64,000 nt of DNA from Polynucleobacter aenigmaticus (GCF_002206635.1 NZ_NGUO01000008.1:1-64000); one strand, 5' to 3'; shown: positions 52,618 through 62,934, numbered from the stretch's first letter. Made by a program: numbers and translations. Notes: a model not told the origin generated them from the sequence alone.

Positions 52618-52950
52618 ATCAGGGGAGTCATAAATGGCAACTTCTGGCATACCGATACCAGCAGCCTGTGCTTGGCGTGCTACCGTACTAACTAACCACT
52701 GCTCTTGTTCATTTTGGGGTTGCGTAATGACATAAGCGCCAGTTGAGTGCTTAGCCATTGATTTTGACATTGCTAAAGAGATGAATGAACCCGTGATTCC
52801 AACGACGGCCGATAACATTAATAATGAACTGAGATCAAGGTCGACGCCCTGTGCATCTAATATTTTCCCCAAGCCAAAAATATTAATAATGATTGTGATC
52901 ACCAACATAATGGCGATATTGGCCAATAAGAAAAGAAAAATACGTTTCAT
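52618..52950 (-). pseudogene. htpX: htpX, 5' part (interrupted)
   Basis: Encodes the first 111 residues of HtpX: two membrane helices (IFLFLLANIAIMLVITIIIN and LSSLLMLSAVVGITGSFISL), the conserved AKHSTGAYVI and MPEVAIYDSPD. Beyond 52618 it runs into the IS element, adding LTSSPP before a stop at 52597. Joined to 50685-51239 it would give a normal protein of about 295 residues. Confidence 0.92.
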
Positions 52951-53140
52951 AAGAGCTAGCTCCTTGCCAGAATAAGAGTAACGCTATCAGGAAAATCTGA
53001 TTTTTGCTTGAATTTTATTGATTACATAATGCTAAGCGATCAGCTGACCTAATTTTTAGCGCCATTCCAAAAGAGGGTATTTTGGATAATCAAGATCGGA
53101 TAGTTAAAATAACCAACGTATCATCAGCGCTGGGTCGTAG

Positions 53141-53167
53141 GTTCGAATCGTGCTGGGCAGACCAAAT
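53141..53167 (+). repeat. Second tRNA-Arg 3'-end scar
   Basis: The 27 bases from GTTCGAATCG through CAGACCAAAT are identical to 50568-50594 at attR and include the A discriminator. The bases just before differ from the tRNA. It is probably the scar of an older integration at the same tRNA gene. Confidence 0.75.
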
Positions 53168-53206
53168 CTTTATATTGATCTTCTTTGAAATATTTGGATA
53201 ATCTAG

Positions 53207-53362
53207 GTCTATGAAACCTTCTCTTGCCATGAATGCCCATCGCGTCGATATGATATTAATCGATTAGCAAATGTTGCGATGTTGCAAACCCGTTTGTTGG
53301 CAAATAGCCCACGAGAAATTTCCTTAAAAGACGCCATTCATATTTATAGAGAGGCGTTGTAA
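53207..53362 (+). pseudogene. Short open remnant, possibly the 3' end of a lost gene
   Basis: An open frame of 51 codons without a usable start ends at TAA 53360-53362. It has coding-like composition (RLANVAMLQTRLLANSPREI, SLKDAIHIYREAL). It lies just after the tRNA-Arg scar. I cannot identify the parent gene and it may be a chance frame. Confidence 0.25.
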
Positions 53363-53417
53363 TTAGGAAATTCCTATTGATTTTTATGTAATTTATTATT
53401 AGAAAAAAATTAAAGAC

Positions 53418-54854
53418 ATGAATTATCCAAATACGCAATTATTGATCAATGGTAAGTGGCGAGATAGCGGTGATGGACAATCTATCCCGATAGTTAATCC
53501 TAGCACTGGGTTGGAAATTGGACGCGTTTCTTGTGCTACCAAAAGTGATCTTGATGAGGCTCTTTCTGCAGCCCAAATTGGATTTGATATTTGGAGAAAA
53601 ATTCCCGCTATTGAGCGGTCCAGATTAATGGAGTTAGCCTCTAAGAATCTTAGAGAGAGGCTAGAGGATATTGCAATGCTGATCACATTGGAGCAAGGCA
53701 AGCCGTTGGCTGAGGCTAGAGGCGAAGTGATGATGGCCATTGAGGTAATTGATTGGTTTGCTGGTGAGGCTAGAAGAGTATATGGAAGAGTTATTCCAGC
53801 CAGAAATCTCTGTATTGATCAGCGGGCTTTAAAATTTCCGGTTGGACCGGTCGCTGCATTCACTCCTTGGAATTTCCCTGTAAATCAGATCGCCCGAAAG
53901 CTGGCGGCAGCATTAAGTTGTGGCTGTTCAATCATTATTAAGGCGCCTGAAGAAACGCCCGCCTCTCCAGCCGCATTAATTCAAGCATTTATTGATGCAG
54001 GCATTCCAAATGGAGTGGTAGGTTTAGTGTACGGAAACCCTGCTGAAATATCTGAATATTTAATTGCCCATCCAATTATTAGAAAAATTACATTTACAGG
54101 CTCGACTCCAGTAGGCAAGCAATTAGCATCTCTTGCTGGAAAGTATATGAAGCGATGCACGATGGAGTTGGGAGGACACGCCCCAGTAATTGTTGCCGAT
54201 GATGCAGATATTAAGCTTGCTGTTAAAAGTGCGGGGGCAGCTAAATTTAGAAATGCTGGTCAAGTTTGCATTTCCCCGACAAGGTTTCTAGTTCATGATT
54301 CGAGGAAGGATGAGTTTATTAAAGAGACATTATCTTATATTGAGAATTTGCGAGTTGGTAATGGCCTTGATGATCAGGTAAACATGGGGCCTTTAGCAAA
54401 TGGCCGACGTTTAAATGCGATGGCTGAGCTCACAAGCGACGCATTAAAAAAGGGGGCTAACATCATTACTGGTGGGAAAAAAATAGGGGATATTGGGAAT
54501 TTTTTTCAGCCAACACTTTTGGATAATGTTTCATTAGACGCTAAGCTTTTTAATGAAGAACCCTTTGGCCCAATTTTAGGAATTAAGACTTTTAAACATA
54601 TTGATGAGGCTATTAATGAGGCAAACCGTTTGGATTTTGGTTTGGCGGGATATGCATTTACAAGTTCAATAAAGAATTCACATAAACTGTCTCAAGAGTT
54701 GGAGGTTGGAATGTTGTGGATTAACCAACAAGCAACTGCATGGCCAGAGATGCCATTTGGAGGCATTAAAGATTCTGGCTATGGTTCGGAGGGTGGTTAC
54801 GAGGCAATGGAAGCATATTTAAATACAAAATCTGTCTCCATTTTCGCTGGTTGA
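53418..54854 (+). CDS. NAD(P)-dependent aldehyde dehydrogenase (succinate-semialdehyde type)
   Basis: The 478-residue protein is an ALDH with [13 protein letters not shown] at the start, [19 protein letters not shown], the NAD-site [13 protein letters not shown], general base Glu250 in [10 protein letters not shown] and nucleophile Cys284 in [12 protein letters not shown]. The GabD / alpha-ketoglutarate-semialdehyde branch is closest by pattern, but the substrate is uncertain. It follows the tRNA-Arg scar and its DNA is more AT-rich than the neighbouring ppc, which suggests acquisition by transfer. No strong ribosome-binding site is seen at ATG 53418. Confidence 0.85.
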   Translation: MNYPNTQLLINGKWRDSGDGQSIPIVNPSTGLEIGRVSCATKSDLDEALSAAQIGFDIWRKIPAIERSRLMELASKNLRERLEDIAMLITLEQGKPLAEARGEVMMAIEVIDWFAGEARRVYGRVIPARNLCIDQRALKFPVGPVAAFTPWNFPVNQIARKLAAALSCGCSIIIKAPEETPASPAALIQAFIDAGIPNGVVGLVYGNPAEISEYLIAHPIIRKITFTGSTPVGKQLASLAGKYMKRCTMELGGHAPVIVADDADIKLAVKSAGAAKFRNAGQVCISPTRFLVHDSRKDEFIKETLSYIENLRVGNGLDDQVNMGPLANGRRLNAMAELTSDALKKGANIITGGKKIGDIGNFFQPTLLDNVSLDAKLFNEEPFGPILGIKTFKHIDEAINEANRLDFGLAGYAFTSSIKNSHKLSQELEVGMLWINQQATAWPEMPFGGIKDSGYGSEGGYEAMEAYLNTKSVSIFAG

Positions 54855-54908
54855 TTTTGACAACGATGTTTAGGTTTGATGTTTCCTGTAATGTTTGATT
54901 GAGGCTAT

Positions 54909-57707
54909 TTGGTGCGCAAACAAAGTAATACCGAAGCTCCTTTAATAGATGACATCCGGTTATTAGGAAAAATTCTAGGCGATATCGTTCGCGAGCAAGA
55001 GGGCGAGTCTGTCTATATATTGGTAGAGCAGGTCAGAAAATTATCCGTGGCCTTTCATCGTGATGCAAATCAGAAGGCCAATCACGAACTGAGCAAACTT
55101 CTTAAAGGGCTTACTAGCGAAATCGCTGTAAAAGTTCTTCGTGCTTTTACTTACTTTAGTCATTTGGCGAATTTAGCCGAGGATAGACATCACATTCGCC
55201 GCCGCGTAGCTTATGAGCGCATTGGCAGTTATCAAGATGGCAGCATTCCTATGGCCATGAAAAAGCTTCATGCTGCTGGCGTGACAAGCAAGATGATCTC
55301 TAAGACATTGGAAGAAAGCTTGATCTCGCCAGTGCTCACTGCGCATCCAACCGAAGTGCAAAGAACGAGTATTTTGGAGGCCGAACGCGATATTGCTAAT
55401 TTATTAACTGCACGCGATCAGATTAAAGAATCATCTAGAGCAAATAATCCCCAAAAGGACGCCTTGCTCAATAAAGAGCTTAAGGCAAATGAAGAGCAAA
55501 TTCGCGCTCGTGTCTTGCAGCTCTGGCATACCCGTCTATTGCGATTCACAAAGCTCACGGTTGCTGATGAGATTGAGAATTCTCTGACGTATTACGAGAC
55601 CACTTTCTTAAGAGAGATTCCGAAGATCTATGCTCAACTGGAGGATTCGCTGTCTGGAAATGCCGTAGCCAGCTTTCTAAAGATGGGTCAATGGATTGGC
55701 GGTGATCGAGATGGCAACCCCAATGTCAGCGCTAAGACGCTTGGGTATGCAGTTTCTAGGCAGGCTGAAATGGTGTTGCGCCATTATTTAACTGAAGCGC
55801 ACTACTTGGGTAGAGACTTATCCGTCTCTGCATTGCTTTTGAAGTTTCCTAAAAAGATGCAAGAGCTTGCAGCGAGTTCACCCGATGTCAATGAGCATCG
55901 TCAGGATGAACCCTATCGAAGGGCGCTCACTGGCATGTATTCAAGACTTGCGGCTACTTTGAAGCAGCTCACTGGGTCAGATGCTGCTCGCCATGCTGTG
56001 GCGCCTCAAAACCCCTACATCAGTGCACAAGAATTTCTATCAGACCTCAAAACAATTGAAGCCTCACTCATTTCTCAAGGTGCAAAGGCGTTAGCAGATC
56101 GACGCTTACATGGACTGATAAGAGCAGTTGAGGTATTTGGTTTTCATTTGGCTACTGTGGATTTGCGTCAAAGTTCAGATATGCATGAGGCTGTGCTCTC
56201 TGAATTGCTGGCTACCGCATCCATTGAAAAAGATTACCCCAGCCTTTCTGAGGAGCAAAAACGTGAGCTCCTGCTATCCCTATTAAAGGATCCAAGGCCA
56301 CTTCGGGTAATTGGTCATCAATACTCTGATTTTTCCCTCTCTGAAATTGCTATTTTTGAGATGGCTAAGAGAATGCGAGAGCTCTATGGCAATGACACTA
56401 TTCGTCATTACATCATCAGCCATACTGAAACCGTCAGTGACTTGTTAGAAGTTCTGCTGTTTCAAAAAGAAGTGGGTTTAATGCATGAAACTTTAGGCAA
56501 GAAGTCCTCAGCCGACTTGATAGTCGTTCCATTATTCGAGACGATTGACGATTTACGCAATGCGGCGCCAATCATGGAAGATTTTTATGCATTGCCGGGC
56601 ATTCTTGATTTGGTAAAGCGATCCGGTGCTGAGCAAGACATTATGTTGGGCTACTCCGACTCTAACAAGGATGGCGGTATTGTTACTAGCAATTGGGAGT
56701 TATATTGCGCGGAGCTTGCCTTGGTTCGGGTGTTTGAGCCTTTGGAGCAAAAGCATGGGGTGAAACTCCGGTTATTCCATGGTAGGGGTGGCACAGTAGG
56801 TCGTGGGGGTGGCCCAAGTTACGAGGCAATCCTGGCGCAGCCTCCTGGCACAGTACGCGGACAAATTCGTTTAACCGAGCAGGGCGAAGTAATTGGGTCA
56901 AAGTATGCCAACCCTGAGATTGGCAGACGCAATCTAGAGACCCTAGTAGCCGCCACACTAGAAGCCACTTTATTAAAGCCAACCAAGCAGGCCAGTAAGG
57001 CGTTCTTAGAGGCTGCAGCAAAAATCTCACAAGCAAGCATGAATGCTTACCGAGGCCTTGTATATGAGACGCCAGGATTTGCGGAGTATTTCTTTGATGC
57101 GACACCTATTCGAGAGATTGCTAAGCTTAATATTGGCTCGCGTCCAGCTAGTCGTAAAGCCAGTCATAAAATCGAAGACTTAAGGGCGATTCCGTGGGGA
57201 TTTAGCTGGGGGCAGTGCCGTTTAACACTTCCTGGTTGGTTTGGCTTTGGTTCTGCCGTAGAGGAGTTCTTAAATCACCCTAAGGCTGTAGATAAAAAAG
57301 CGGCACTCGCTCTTTTACAAAAGATGTATAAGGATTGGCCATTCTTTACGACCTTGCTATCTAATATGGATATGGCCCTAGCCAAGAGTGATTTAGCATT
57401 AGCCTCTCGTTATAGCGAGTTAGTCCCTGATGTGAAATTGCGCAAGAAAATCTTCAATGCCATTGAAGCTGAGTGGAATAAAACGGTAGATGCACTCAAC
57501 CTAGTTACCGGCGAAAAGGTGCGTTTAGCCAAGAATCCTGCTCTTGCTAGATCTATTCGGAACCGTTTTCCCTACATTGATCCGCTTCATCATCTTCAGG
57601 TAGAGCTGGTAAGGCGCTACCGTGCTGGCAAGCATGATGAGCGGGTGCAGCGAGGCATTCATATTGCGATCAATGGAATTGCGGCCGGACTCAGAAATAC
57701 TGGGTAA
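54909..57707 (+). CDS. ppc: Phosphoenolpyruvate carboxylase
   Basis: Ppc carboxylates phosphoenolpyruvate to oxaloacetate, refilling the TCA cycle. The 932-residue protein shows [18 protein letters not shown] with catalytic His, [45 protein letters not shown]-type [20 protein letters not shown] and the C-terminal RNTG end required for regulation. The start is TTG 54909 or GTG 54912, with TTGAGGC upstream. Length and motifs are normal. Confidence 0.96.
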   Translation: MVRKQSNTEAPLIDDIRLLGKILGDIVREQEGESVYILVEQVRKLSVAFHRDANQKANHELSKLLKGLTSEIAVKVLRAFTYFSHLANLAEDRHHIRRRVAYERIGSYQDGSIPMAMKKLHAAGVTSKMISKTLEESLISPVLTAHPTEVQRTSILEAERDIANLLTARDQIKESSRANNPQKDALLNKELKANEEQIRARVLQLWHTRLLRFTKLTVADEIENSLTYYETTFLREIPKIYAQLEDSLSGNAVASFLKMGQWIGGDRDGNPNVSAKTLGYAVSRQAEMVLRHYLTEAHYLGRDLSVSALLLKFPKKMQELAASSPDVNEHRQDEPYRRALTGMYSRLAATLKQLTGSDAARHAVAPQNPYISAQEFLSDLKTIEASLISQGAKALADRRLHGLIRAVEVFGFHLATVDLRQSSDMHEAVLSELLATASIEKDYPSLSEEQKRELLLSLLKDPRPLRVIGHQYSDFSLSEIAIFEMAKRMRELYGNDTIRHYIISHTETVSDLLEVLLFQKEVGLMHETLGKKSSADLIVVPLFETIDDLRNAAPIMEDFYALPGILDLVKRSGAEQDIMLGYSDSNKDGGIVTSNWELYCAELALVRVFEPLEQKHGVKLRLFHGRGGTVGRGGGPSYEAILAQPPGTVRGQIRLTEQGEVIGSKYANPEIGRRNLETLVAATLEATLLKPTKQASKAFLEAAAKISQASMNAYRGLVYETPGFAEYFFDATPIREIAKLNIGSRPASRKASHKIEDLRAIPWGFSWGQCRLTLPGWFGFGSAVEEFLNHPKAVDKKAALALLQKMYKDWPFFTTLLSNMDMALAKSDLALASRYSELVPDVKLRKKIFNAIEAEWNKTVDALNLVTGEKVRLAKNPALARSIRNRFPYIDPLHHLQVELVRRYRAGKHDERVQRGIHIAINGIAAGLRNTG

Positions 57708-57869
57708 ATTATCCAGGGCTATTTGCAAAAGACTAATTGAGTTTGAGGTATATCGGTGCTGGGCGGGCCGATTTTCCAGCATCTTTATCGTGACTCTTGG
57801 TTGAATGATCTTGTTGCAATATATACTTTCAATTAATACATGGGTGTGGATTCACAATAGGAGAAATTA

Positions 57870-58784
57870 GTGAAAATCAAAAAAATGAGTAGGGGCTCTC
57901 TAGTATTAGCCACACTATTGTTAGGTGCACTAAATGCCTATGCGGCTAGTCAAACACTGGACAAAATCAAGTCAAGTGGCGCAGTGACCATGGGTGTACG
58001 CGAATCATCCATTCCAATGTCATACACTACAGGTGATAGCCGTTTTGATGGATACCATGTTGAGGTTTGCCGAATGATTTTGGCGGACATCAAAGACAAG
58101 TTAGGCCTGAATACTTTGCGCATTAACTATCAACCGGTTACCTCGCAAAATCGCGTCCCCTTAGTCCAAAACGGCACAGTAGATATTGAGTGCGGTACAA
58201 CAACGAACAATACTGCACGCGGTAAGGATGTTGGCTTTGCTAATACCCTCTATGTTGAAGAAGTCCGCATTGCAGTTAGGTCCAACTCAGGGATTAACTC
58301 CATCTCTCAATTGGCTGGCAAGAGGATCGCCACTACTACTGGTACTACATCAGTGCAGTTATTGCGCAAACATGAAAAGGCCAATGGCGTGAATTTTGAT
58401 GAGGTATTTGGTAAGGATCATGCTGATAGCTTCTTATTGCTTGAGTCGGGACGTGCAGATGCATTCGTCATGGATGGATCAATTTTGGCCGGCAATATCG
58501 CCAACTCCAAGAATCCTAAAGACTACAAAATTGTGGGTGAGGTCTTGGCAACAGAGCCTATTGCCATTATGGTTCCAAAAAATGATCCTGAATTTAAGGC
58601 GGCTGTAAATACAGCAATTGCGAAGATTGTGGCAAACGGCAAAATGCCTGCGCTTTGGGATAAGTGGTTCTTGAAGCCTATCCCACCAAAAAATATCGTT
58701 GTAGGCCTTGAACTATCTCCAGCGACTAAAAATGCTTGGGCGAATCTGAACGATAAGCCTGCTGAAGATTACGTAAAAAGGTAA
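57870..58784 (+). CDS. gltI: Glutamate/aspartate-binding periplasmic protein
   Basis: The 304-residue family 3 solute-binding protein has a signal peptide ending near AYAAS, then SGAVTMGVRESSIPMSYT, DGYHVEVCRMILADI, TVDIECGTTTNNTARG with the ligand-binding Arg, and ESGRADAFVMDGSI. It starts at GTG 57870 with AGGAG upstream. It is the first gene of gltIJKL, the ABC importer for glutamate and aspartate. Confidence 0.93.
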   Translation: MKIKKMSRGSLVLATLLLGALNAYAASQTLDKIKSSGAVTMGVRESSIPMSYTTGDSRFDGYHVEVCRMILADIKDKLGLNTLRINYQPVTSQNRVPLVQNGTVDIECGTTTNNTARGKDVGFANTLYVEEVRIAVRSNSGINSISQLAGKRIATTTGTTSVQLLRKHEKANGVNFDEVFGKDHADSFLLLESGRADAFVMDGSILAGNIANSKNPKDYKIVGEVLATEPIAIMVPKNDPEFKAAVNTAIAKIVANGKMPALWDKWFLKPIPPKNIVVGLELSPATKNAWANLNDKPAEDYVKR

Positions 58785-58817
58785 GTTGAATTAATTCATT
58801 AAAGCCTAATAAATAAT

Positions 58818-59606
58818 ATGTCTTTAGATTTAGGTGTTTTCTGTAAGAACACCTTAGACGGGGAGGTGGTAGAGCACTGCTTCTCCGCTCTGCTTGGTCT
58901 TGCTCACAACAGCGATCCAAGTTATCTAGATTGGTTGATGAAGGCTTGGGGCTGGACTCTGGCCGTAGCAGGTCTAGGCTTAAGCATTGCCTTGATTTTG
59001 GGCATAGTGATGGGTACCTTGCGCACTTTACCCAATACTAGCGCTCTTAATCGATTCTTCATTCGGTTATCGACTACATGGGTAGAGTTATTTAGAAACA
59101 TCCCCATCTTGGTCCAAGTATTCCTTTGGTATCACGTCATTCCCGCATTTATATTGCCTCTAAAGTCACTGCCATCTTATTGGTTGGTGAGTATTGCCTT
59201 GGGATTCTTTACCTCGGCGCGTATTGCAGAACAGGTCAGGGCAGGTATTCAGGCACTGCCTAGTGGGCAAGCCGCAGCTGCAACTGCCTTAGGGCTCACT
59301 ACCGCTCAAAGTTATCGTTATGTGATCTTGCCAATGGCATTGCGGATTGTCATTCCACCCCTGACCTCAGAGACCATGAACCTAATTAAGAATTCATCTG
59401 TAGCGTTTGCAGTTTCTGTGCCAGAGCTGACCTTATTTGCGATGCAAGCGCAAGAAGAAACGTCTAAAGGTGTAGAAATTTATCTAGCGGTCACCCTGTT
59501 ATATGCACTTTCAGCATTTGCTGTAAATCGTGTCATGGCACAAATTGAAAAACGCACTCGTGTCCCTGGTTTTATTGCATCAAATGATGTGAGCTTGGCT
59601 CACTAA
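58818..59606 (+). CDS. gltJ: Glutamate/aspartate ABC transporter permease GltJ
   Basis: The 262-residue membrane subunit has an amphipathic N-terminus, five helices and the His/Glu/Gln-type permease loop: ELFRNIPILVQVFLWYHVIP, ARIAEQVRAGIQALPSGQAA and AATALGLTTAQSYRYVILPMALR. It pairs with GltK at 59627. The length is typical of GltJ. Confidence 0.92.
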   Translation: MSLDLGVFCKNTLDGEVVEHCFSALLGLAHNSDPSYLDWLMKAWGWTLAVAGLGLSIALILGIVMGTLRTLPNTSALNRFFIRLSTTWVELFRNIPILVQVFLWYHVIPAFILPLKSLPSYWLVSIALGFFTSARIAEQVRAGIQALPSGQAAAATALGLTTAQSYRYVILPMALRIVIPPLTSETMNLIKNSSVAFAVSVPELTLFAMQAQEETSKGVEIYLAVTLLYALSAFAVNRVMAQIEKRTRVPGFIASNDVSLAH

Positions 59607-59626
59607 GTGTTGATGGGACCGATGCT

Positions 59627-60295
59627 ATGTTGAGCTTAGACCTTAGTTTTTATAATTGGGAATTATTTACTAACTACATTTTGAAGGGCTTGTTATTTAG
59701 CGCTCAGTTGACCATCTTGGCCACTGTGGGTGGCATTCTATTTGGGACACTCCTAGCGCTAATGAGATTGTCTGGTCGACCTTTATTAGTTTATCCAGCA
59801 ACCTTCTATGTAAACACCATGCGATCCATTCCGTTGGTGATGGTCATTCTTTGGTTCTTTCTGCTGATTCCAATACTGATCGGCACGCCGATTGGTGCGG
59901 ATCTCTCAGCCACCATTACTTTCATTGCCTTTGAGGCAGCATTCTTTTCTGAAATTGTACGCGCCGGTATTCAGTCTGTACCCAAAGGCCAGACTTATGC
60001 AGGCGAGGCCTTGGGGATGACTTATGGCCAGAACATGAGGCTCGTAGTTTTGCCGCAGGCCTTCAGAAATATGATCCCAGTATTTATGACCCAGACGATC
60101 GTCTTGTTCCAAGACACCTCTTTGGTCTATGCCATCGGCGCCTATGATTTGTTAAAAGGATTTGAGATTGCCGGCAAAAACTATGGTCGTCCAATTGAAA
60201 CCTATATCTTGGCTGCAGCCACGTACTTTGTCATTTGCTTCTCGCTTTCTAAAGTGGTGCGCAACATTCAAGCTCGTATCGCCATCATCCGTTAA
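59627..60295 (+). CDS. gltK: Glutamate/aspartate ABC transporter permease GltK
   Basis: The 222-residue second permease has FGTLLALMRLSGRPLLVYPA, YVNTMRSIPLVMVILWFFLL, FFSEIVRAGIQSVPKGQTYA and GEALGMTYGQNMRLVVLPQA. It starts 20 bp after gltJ and ends 18 bp before gltL. Confidence 0.93.
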   Translation: MLSLDLSFYNWELFTNYILKGLLFSAQLTILATVGGILFGTLLALMRLSGRPLLVYPATFYVNTMRSIPLVMVILWFFLLIPILIGTPIGADLSATITFIAFEAAFFSEIVRAGIQSVPKGQTYAGEALGMTYGQNMRLVVLPQAFRNMIPVFMTQTIVLFQDTSLVYAIGAYDLLKGFEIAGKNYGRPIETYILAAATYFVICFSLSKVVRNIQARIAIIR

Positions 60296-60313
60296 CTCAT
60301 TACCTAGATCATC

Positions 60314-61048
60314 ATGATTGAACTTCAAAATGTCTCAAAATGGTATGGATCATTTCAGGTCTTAACTGATTGCTCTACATCGATTCAAAAAGGTGAAGTT
60401 GTTGTGATTTGTGGCCCATCGGGTTCCGGTAAATCCACGCTCATTAAAACAATTAATGCCCTTGAGCCATTTCAGGCCGGCAAGATTACGGTCAATGGTA
60501 TTTCGCTACACGATCCAAAAACCAATTTGCCCAAGTTGAGATCCCATGTTGGAATGGTGTTCCAGCACTTTGAGCTTTTCCCCCACCTCAGCGTTACTGA
60601 GAACCTCACGCTTGCTCAAATGAAAGTATTGGGTAGATCTGCTCAAGAGGCTAATGCCCATGGCCTGAAGTATCTAGAGCGCGTTGGATTAATGGCGCAA
60701 AAAGACAAATTCCCAGGTCAGTTATCAGGAGGGCAGCAACAACGGGTTGCGATTGCCCGTGCCTTAAGTATGGATCCGATCGTGATGTTATTTGATGAAC
60801 CAACTTCAGCGCTGGACCCTGAGATGGTTGGTGAAGTTTTGGATGTCATGGTGAAGTTGGCCAACGAAGGCATGACGATGTGTTGCGTTACTCACGAAAT
60901 GGGGTTTGCGCGTAAGGTAAGCCACCGTGTGATCTTCATGGATCAAGGACGAATTATTGAAGATTGCACTAAGGATGAGTTCTTTAGCAATCCCGAGGAT
61001 CGATCCCCGAGAGCTAAAGAATTTCTCTCAAAAATTTTAGATCACTGA
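60314..61048 (+). CDS. gltL: Glutamate/aspartate ABC transporter ATPase GltL
   Basis: The 244-residue ATPase shows Walker [16 protein letters not shown] near residues 34-48, the Q-loop [19 protein letters not shown], the signature [15 protein letters not shown], Walker [16 protein letters not shown] and the switch [12 protein letters not shown]. It energises GltJK. It is convergent with the decarboxylase-like gene and ends next to its stop. Confidence 0.95.
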   Translation: MIELQNVSKWYGSFQVLTDCSTSIQKGEVVVICGPSGSGKSTLIKTINALEPFQAGKITVNGISLHDPKTNLPKLRSHVGMVFQHFELFPHLSVTENLTLAQMKVLGRSAQEANAHGLKYLERVGLMAQKDKFPGQLSGGQQQRVAIARALSMDPIVMLFDEPTSALDPEMVGEVLDVMVKLANEGMTMCCVTHEMGFARKVSHRVIFMDQGRIIEDCTKDEFFSNPEDRSPRAKEFLSKILDH

Positions 61049-61049
61049 A

Positions 61050-61427
61050 TTAAATTCCCATTTCGGTGAAAACTTCTTTCGCACATCTAAAGCTATCAAT
61101 AGCAGCAGGTACACCACAGTAAATGGCAGCCTGCAAAAATACTTCCTGAATATCTTCTTTACTCAGACCATTATTAATGGCGCCTCTAACGTGAAGCTTG
61201 AGCTCATGCGGCCGATTTAAAGCGGTAATCATGGATAGATTGATGATGCTTCTGGTTCTGCGGTCGAGGCCAGGACGGTTCCAAATTTCATTCCAGCAAT
61301 ACTCGGTGACCAATTCCTGCATGGGCATGTTGAATGCATCCGCATTTTTGATGGAGTTATCTACATACTCAGCGCCCAATACTTCACGGCGAGTTTTTAA
61401 ACCTTTTTCAAATGCTTCTTTATTCAT
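61050..61427 (-). CDS. Carboxymuconolactone decarboxylase family protein
   Basis: A small all-helical protein of the CMD family: GLKTRREVLGAEYVDNSIKN, EYCWNEIWNRPGLDRRTRSI, ITALNRPHELKLHVRGAINN and EVFLQAAIYCGVPAAIDSFR. It resembles PcaC (gamma-carboxymuconolactone decarboxylase) rather than AhpD, since there is no CxxC. No other aromatic-degradation genes are near, so the substrate is open. AGGAG lies six bases before ATG 61427, which decides that start over the ATG six bases upstream. Confidence 0.85.
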   Translation of the reverse strand: MNKEAFEKGLKTRREVLGAEYVDNSIKNADAFNMPMQELVTEYCWNEIWNRPGLDRRTRSIINLSMITALNRPHELKLHVRGAINNGLSKEDIQEVFLQAAIYCGVPAAIDSFRCAKEVFTEMGI

Positions 61428-61505
61428 TGCCATCTCCTGAATTAATGTAATAGGGTATTGATGGCGTTATATTGCCACTTTTAAAGCCTTCATGTTTAGC
61501 CTAGA

Positions 61506-61898
61506 ATGAAATCCATGAATATCAGTACATCTCTCCGCATCACCCCTTTATTGATTTCCCTTTGCATGTTGGCCGCTTGCACGGCAGATAAATTGGAGGC
61601 GAGACTTCAAGCTGATCCCCAATGTAAGGCAGTGTTGAACTCTAAAACTGGCGCTTTAATGCCTTGCCCTGGCACGGATAAAGAGTTCTATAGATCGGCT
61701 GGTTTAATGGCTCCCGCACCCGTAGCGCAGGTCAATGTGGTTGAGGGGGTGGTGGCTAGCACTCAAACTGTTGGCTCCTCGGCTCAAAAGGCCCCAGGAA
61801 AACCATTGCCAGCCCCTAAGTCGGTTTTTGTACCAGTCGAATGCAAGCCTCAATTGCATCAAAAGTCCGGAAGCCTGATGCCTTGCCCAGCTCCGTAA
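61506..61898 (+). CDS. Lipoprotein with duplicated Cys motif, function unknown
   Basis: The 130-residue protein has a lipoprotein signal with lipobox LAAC and Cys25. The mature part contains two copies of a short motif: QCKAVLNSKTGALMPCPG near residue 38 and ECKPQLHQKSGSLMPCPAP at the C-terminus, joined by an Ala/Pro/Val-rich linker. Each unit has paired cysteines that could form a disulfide. I do not recognise a named family. Confidence 0.7.
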   Translation: MKSMNISTSLRITPLLISLCMLAACTADKLEARLQADPQCKAVLNSKTGALMPCPGTDKEFYRSAGLMAPAPVAQVNVVEGVVASTQTVGSSAQKAPGKPLPAPKSVFVPVECKPQLHQKSGSLMPCPAP

Positions 61899-61993
61899 TC
61901 GCTCTTACCCAATGATTTACCCTATTTGTAATTATTGGCGGTTATGATCACTTTCATATAGGCATTTAATCTTCATCTCTCATGGGAACAAAA

Positions 61994-62659
61994 ATGAAAA
62001 AATTAGGCACTTTAGCCCTCTCAATTGCTGTTGTAGCGATATTGGCCGCATGTAGCAATACAGCTAAGTTGGCTAGCGAGCCTATGCCTAAATCTGGATT
62101 CTTACCAAACTATTCACTATTACAACCAGTAGCCACTAGCCAGTCGGATGTGCGCATCTGGAAATATCGCATCGCTGGCGTTAGCCCTAGTGCATACACC
62201 GCCGTAATTCTTGACCCAATTTACTTAAATCAAAATGCCACTCAACAAATTACGAGTGATTCCATTAATCAAGCAAAAGTTGCCCTGCAAGCCTCAATGT
62301 TGGAGGCGGTACAAGGTCGCGGAAATATCAAGATCGTCACGCAGCCTGGTCCAGGTGTAGCGCGTATTTCTATCGGTATTACAGGCGCTGAAAGTTCTAA
62401 TGACTATTTGAAGCCATGGAACTTCACACCAATTGGATTGGCTGCGAATGCAGCAGCCTTTGCGGGCGGCGTGAACTCCAAAACACCCGCAATGGTGGTG
62501 GAAAGCAAAATTGTTGATAGCCAATCAAAAGTCTTGTTGGGCGAAGGCTTGGTAACTATTCAAGGGGAGTCCTTTAGGACTGGTAGCGGATCAGTAGAGT
62601 CATTTGTTGCTATGGCCAAGAAAGTTGTTCTTGCGGCAATGGAAACTTCTGCTAGGTAA
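61994..62659 (+). CDS. DUF3313-like lipoprotein
   Basis: A lipoprotein signal (LALSIAVVAILAACSN) leads into SEPMPKSGFLPNYSLLQPV, the typical start of DUF3313 proteins, then a beta-rich body (RIWKYRIAGVSPSAYTAVIL, VARISIGITGAESSNDYLKP). The function is unknown; the protein should be anchored in the outer membrane. ATG 61994 is preferred to ATG 61982 because GGGA lies at a usable distance only from the second. Confidence 0.75.
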   Translation: MKKLGTLALSIAVVAILAACSNTAKLASEPMPKSGFLPNYSLLQPVATSQSDVRIWKYRIAGVSPSAYTAVILDPIYLNQNATQQITSDSINQAKVALQASMLEAVQGRGNIKIVTQPGPGVARISIGITGAESSNDYLKPWNFTPIGLAANAAAFAGGVNSKTPAMVVESKIVDSQSKVLLGEGLVTIQGESFRTGSGSVESFVAMAKKVVLAAMETSAR

Positions 62660-62669
62660 GAGCGAGCAA

Positions 62670-62933
62670 ATGTATTTGTCCCTGAAAAACTTATCTGCTC
62701 TTGCTGCATTGGTTATATGCTTTACGCCAATGCTGTCTTTCGCTGACGATACATCACGCAACAAAGAAATCCAAGAGCGATTTACTAAATGCGATGCCAA
62801 TCACGATGGCAAGCTAACTCTGAATGAAGCTAAGGGTTGCATGCCTCGGATCTATGACAATTTCAGCAGGATTGATGCACAGAGCAGGGGCTTTGTCACT
62901 ATTGCTGAAATTCAGGCAATGGCAGACCGTTAA
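62670..62933 (+). CDS. Exported EF-hand protein
   Basis: The 87-residue protein starts at ATG 62670 with a signal peptide (LSALAALVICFTPMLSFADD). The mature part carries an EF-hand calcium loop in FTKCDANHDGKLTLNEAKGC and a second degenerate one (RIDAQSRGFVTIAEIQAMAD). A calcium-dependent periplasmic role is plausible. It starts 10 bp after the DUF3313-like gene, probably in one transcript. Confidence 0.75.
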   Translation: MYLSLKNLSALAALVICFTPMLSFADDTSRNKEIQERFTKCDANHDGKLTLNEAKGCMPRIYDNFSRIDAQSRGFVTIAEIQAMADR

Positions 62934-62934
62934 T

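Larger units (their letters stand above)
52951..53417. other. Intergenic region with tRNA-Arg scar and gene remnant
   Basis: About 470 bp between htpX and the aldehyde dehydrogenase gene. It contains a second distal tRNA-Arg 3'-end copy (53141-53167) and a short open remnant (53207-53362). The rest shows no gene. Confidence 0.55.

Noticed and set aside
57748-57769. GGTGCTGGGCGGGCC, reminiscent of the tRNA-Arg acceptor end
   Set aside because: Only about a dozen bases match and the T arm is absent, so it is probably chance and was not called a third scar.
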